A DNA stretch of 64,000 nt from Actinacidiphila cocklensis (GTDB taxonomy: Bacteria > Actinomycetota > Actinomycetes > Streptomycetales > Streptomycetaceae), in the NCBI RefSeq assembly GCF_907177275.1, contig NZ_CAJSLV010000056.1, positions 62,001 to 126,000 of the forward strand, read 5' to 3'. A program made the position numbers and the translations under genes. Below, piece after piece: positions 60,882 to 64,000 of this stretch (position 1 is the stretch's first letter; each line of letters opens with the position of its first letter). The notes below the pieces were generated by a model. It saw only the letters and a list, made by a program, of their open reading frames with translations, searched no databases and had not been told where the DNA came from.

Positions 60882-62057
60882 ATGCAGAGTTACGGCCCGC
60901 AGCCGGTGTCCCGCCAACTGCCCACCGAGGAGGCGCGGGACCTGCTCGCGCTCACCCGGGACCTGGCCCAGCGGGAGATCGCCCCCGGCGCCGCCGCCGA
61001 GGAGGAGGCGGGACGCTTCCCGCGTGAGACGTTCACCCTGATCGGCGAGGCAGGACTGCTCGGCCTGCCCTATCCGGAGGAATACGGCGGCGGAGGCCAG
61101 CCGTACGAGGTCTACCTGCAGGTCCTGGAGGAGCTGGCCGCGGCCAGGCTGACCGTCGGCCTCGGGGTCAGCGTCCACACCCTGGCCTGCCACGCGCTCG
61201 CCCAGTACGGCAGCAAGGAGCAGCGCGCCGAGCACCTGCCGGGCATGCTCGGCGGCACCCAGCTGGGCGCCTACTGCCTCTCGGAGCCGACCTCGGGCTC
61301 CGACGCCGCGGCTCTGCGGACCCGGGCGGCGCGGGACGGCGACGGCTGGACGATCGAGGGCACCAAGGCGTGGATCACCCACGGCGGCGTCGCCGACTTC
61401 TACACGGTGCTGGCCCGCAGCGGCGGCGGGGGCGCGCACGGCATCTCCGCGTATCTCGTCCCGGGCGACGCCCCCGGCCTGTCGGCGGCCGTGCCCGAGC
61501 GGAAGATGGGCCTGAAGGGCTCACCGACCGCGCAGGTGCACTTCGACGGCGTCCGGGTGCCCGACGCCCGCAGGATCGGCGAGCTCGGCCAGGGCTTCGC
61601 CATCGCGCTGGGCGCCCTGGACTCCGGGCGGCTGGGCATCGCCGCGTGCGCCACCGGCGTGGCACAGGCCGCACTGGACGCGGCGCTCGGCTACGTCCTG
61701 GAGCGGCGGCAGTTCGACCGGCCGGTCGCCGACTTCCAGGGCCTGCGCTTCATGCTCGCCGACATGGCCACCAGGATCGAGGCGGGCCGGGCGCTCTACC
61801 TCGCGGCGGCCAGGCTGCGCGACGAGGGCCAGCCCTTCTCCGCGCGGGCCGCCATGGCGAAGCTCTTCTGCACCGACACCGCGATGCAGGTGACCACCGA
61901 CGCCGTCCAACTGCTCGGGGGGTACGGCTACACCGCGGACTTCCCGGTCGAGCGCTACATGCGGGAGGCGAAGGTGCTGCAGATCGTGGAGGGCACCAAC
62001 CAGATCCAGCGGATGGTCGTCGCCCGCCACCTCGCGGGCCCCGAGTCCAGGGGCTGA
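60882..62057 (+). CDS. Acyl-CoA dehydrogenase
   Basis: 391 aa. FAD-dependent alpha,beta-dehydrogenation of acyl-CoA. Motifs: YCLSEPTSGSDAAALRTRA, GLKGSPTAQVHFDGVRVP, RRQFDRPVADFQGLRF, QLLGGYGYTADFPVERYMREAK and VEGTNQIQ with the catalytic Glu. Substrate chain length unknown (short/branched chain type by appearance). The ATG at 60882 with AGGGAGG is chosen over the longer frame. Confidence 0.93.
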   Translation: MQSYGPQPVSRQLPTEEARDLLALTRDLAQREIAPGAAAEEEAGRFPRETFTLIGEAGLLGLPYPEEYGGGGQPYEVYLQVLEELAAARLTVGLGVSVHTLACHALAQYGSKEQRAEHLPGMLGGTQLGAYCLSEPTSGSDAAALRTRAARDGDGWTIEGTKAWITHGGVADFYTVLARSGGGGAHGISAYLVPGDAPGLSAAVPERKMGLKGSPTAQVHFDGVRVPDARRIGELGQGFAIALGALDSGRLGIAACATGVAQAALDAALGYVLERRQFDRPVADFQGLRFMLADMATRIEAGRALYLAAARLRDEGQPFSARAAMAKLFCTDTAMQVTTDAVQLLGGYGYTADFPVERYMREAKVLQIVEGTNQIQRMVVARHLAGPESRG

Positions 62058-62128
62058 GCCGCGGCCGGGATAGTGCCGGGCCGGCGTCGTCCACGCCGGC
62101 CGGGCGCTGTGGCGGAAGGGGTACGCGC

Positions 62129-64000
<1,872 letters not shown>

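Overview
The window is very GC-rich actinobacterial chromosome, almost certainly Streptomyces or a close relative in Streptomycetaceae. The case rests on an intact bldD (c-di-GMP-binding developmental regulator), the actinobacterial integration host factor, a DasR-style chitinase promoter, frequent GTG starts and leaderless-type promoters, and a core gene order (bldD-pyr operon-IHF-gmk-rpoZ-coaBC-metK-priA-def-fmt-rsmB-rpe, then rib and his genes) that I recall from S. coelicolor. It is core chromosome: I see no rRNA, tRNA, CRISPR array, prophage or intact insertion sequence.

Layout. 0.2-2.2 kb: an EF-G paralogue. 2.2-2.8 kb: dispersed repeats. 2.8-13.8 kb: bldD facing the de novo pyrimidine operon pyrR-pyrB-pyrC-(membrane protein)-carA-carB-pyrD-pyrF, with a PyrR-binding hairpin at the pyrR ribosome-binding site and two abutting BldD boxes upstream of bldD. 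14.0-24.5 kb: nucleoid, nucleotide, cofactor and translation housekeeping genes. 24.7-31.2 kb: an MMPL exporter, rpe, a SorC regulator, an orphan barstar, guaB1 and an Lrp regulator. 31.3-37.3 kb: a stress-type PRC-barrel protein, an AhpD-like protein, an amidase/amino-acid 2-monooxygenase pair (possibly an indole-3-acetamide route) and an XRE regulator. 38.1-40.5 kb: divergent MFS transporter and ROK repressor sharing a palindromic operator. 40.6-46.5 kb: FMN riboswitch and ribD-ribE-ribM-ribAB-ribH, then hisE and hisG. 46.5-54.1 kb: a PH-domain protein, two CNNM/CBS proteins, an EccA-like AAA+ ATPase, a uridine-kinase-like protein and an M24 peptidase. 54.2-64 kb: a secreted C39-type peptidase, a chitinase, a methyltransferase, a PAS-GGDEF-EAL protein, a damaged gene, an acyl-CoA dehydrogenase and the start of an alditol-oxidase-like gene that runs off the right edge.

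The least explained signal is non-coding. A modular dispersed repeat occupies the intergenic spaces near 2.4, 11.6, 18.3, 24.6 and 51.7-52.0 kb. Its 20-bp core (GGGGCGCGGGGAACTGCGCG type) is either continuous or split at one fixed point by an about 30-bp palindromic module centred on GGGGGTACCCCC. Two further copies of a different MITE-like element, with about 20-bp terminal inverted repeats, lie at 20.68-20.88 and 37.57-37.74 kb. Four of these seven sites lie between convergent genes.
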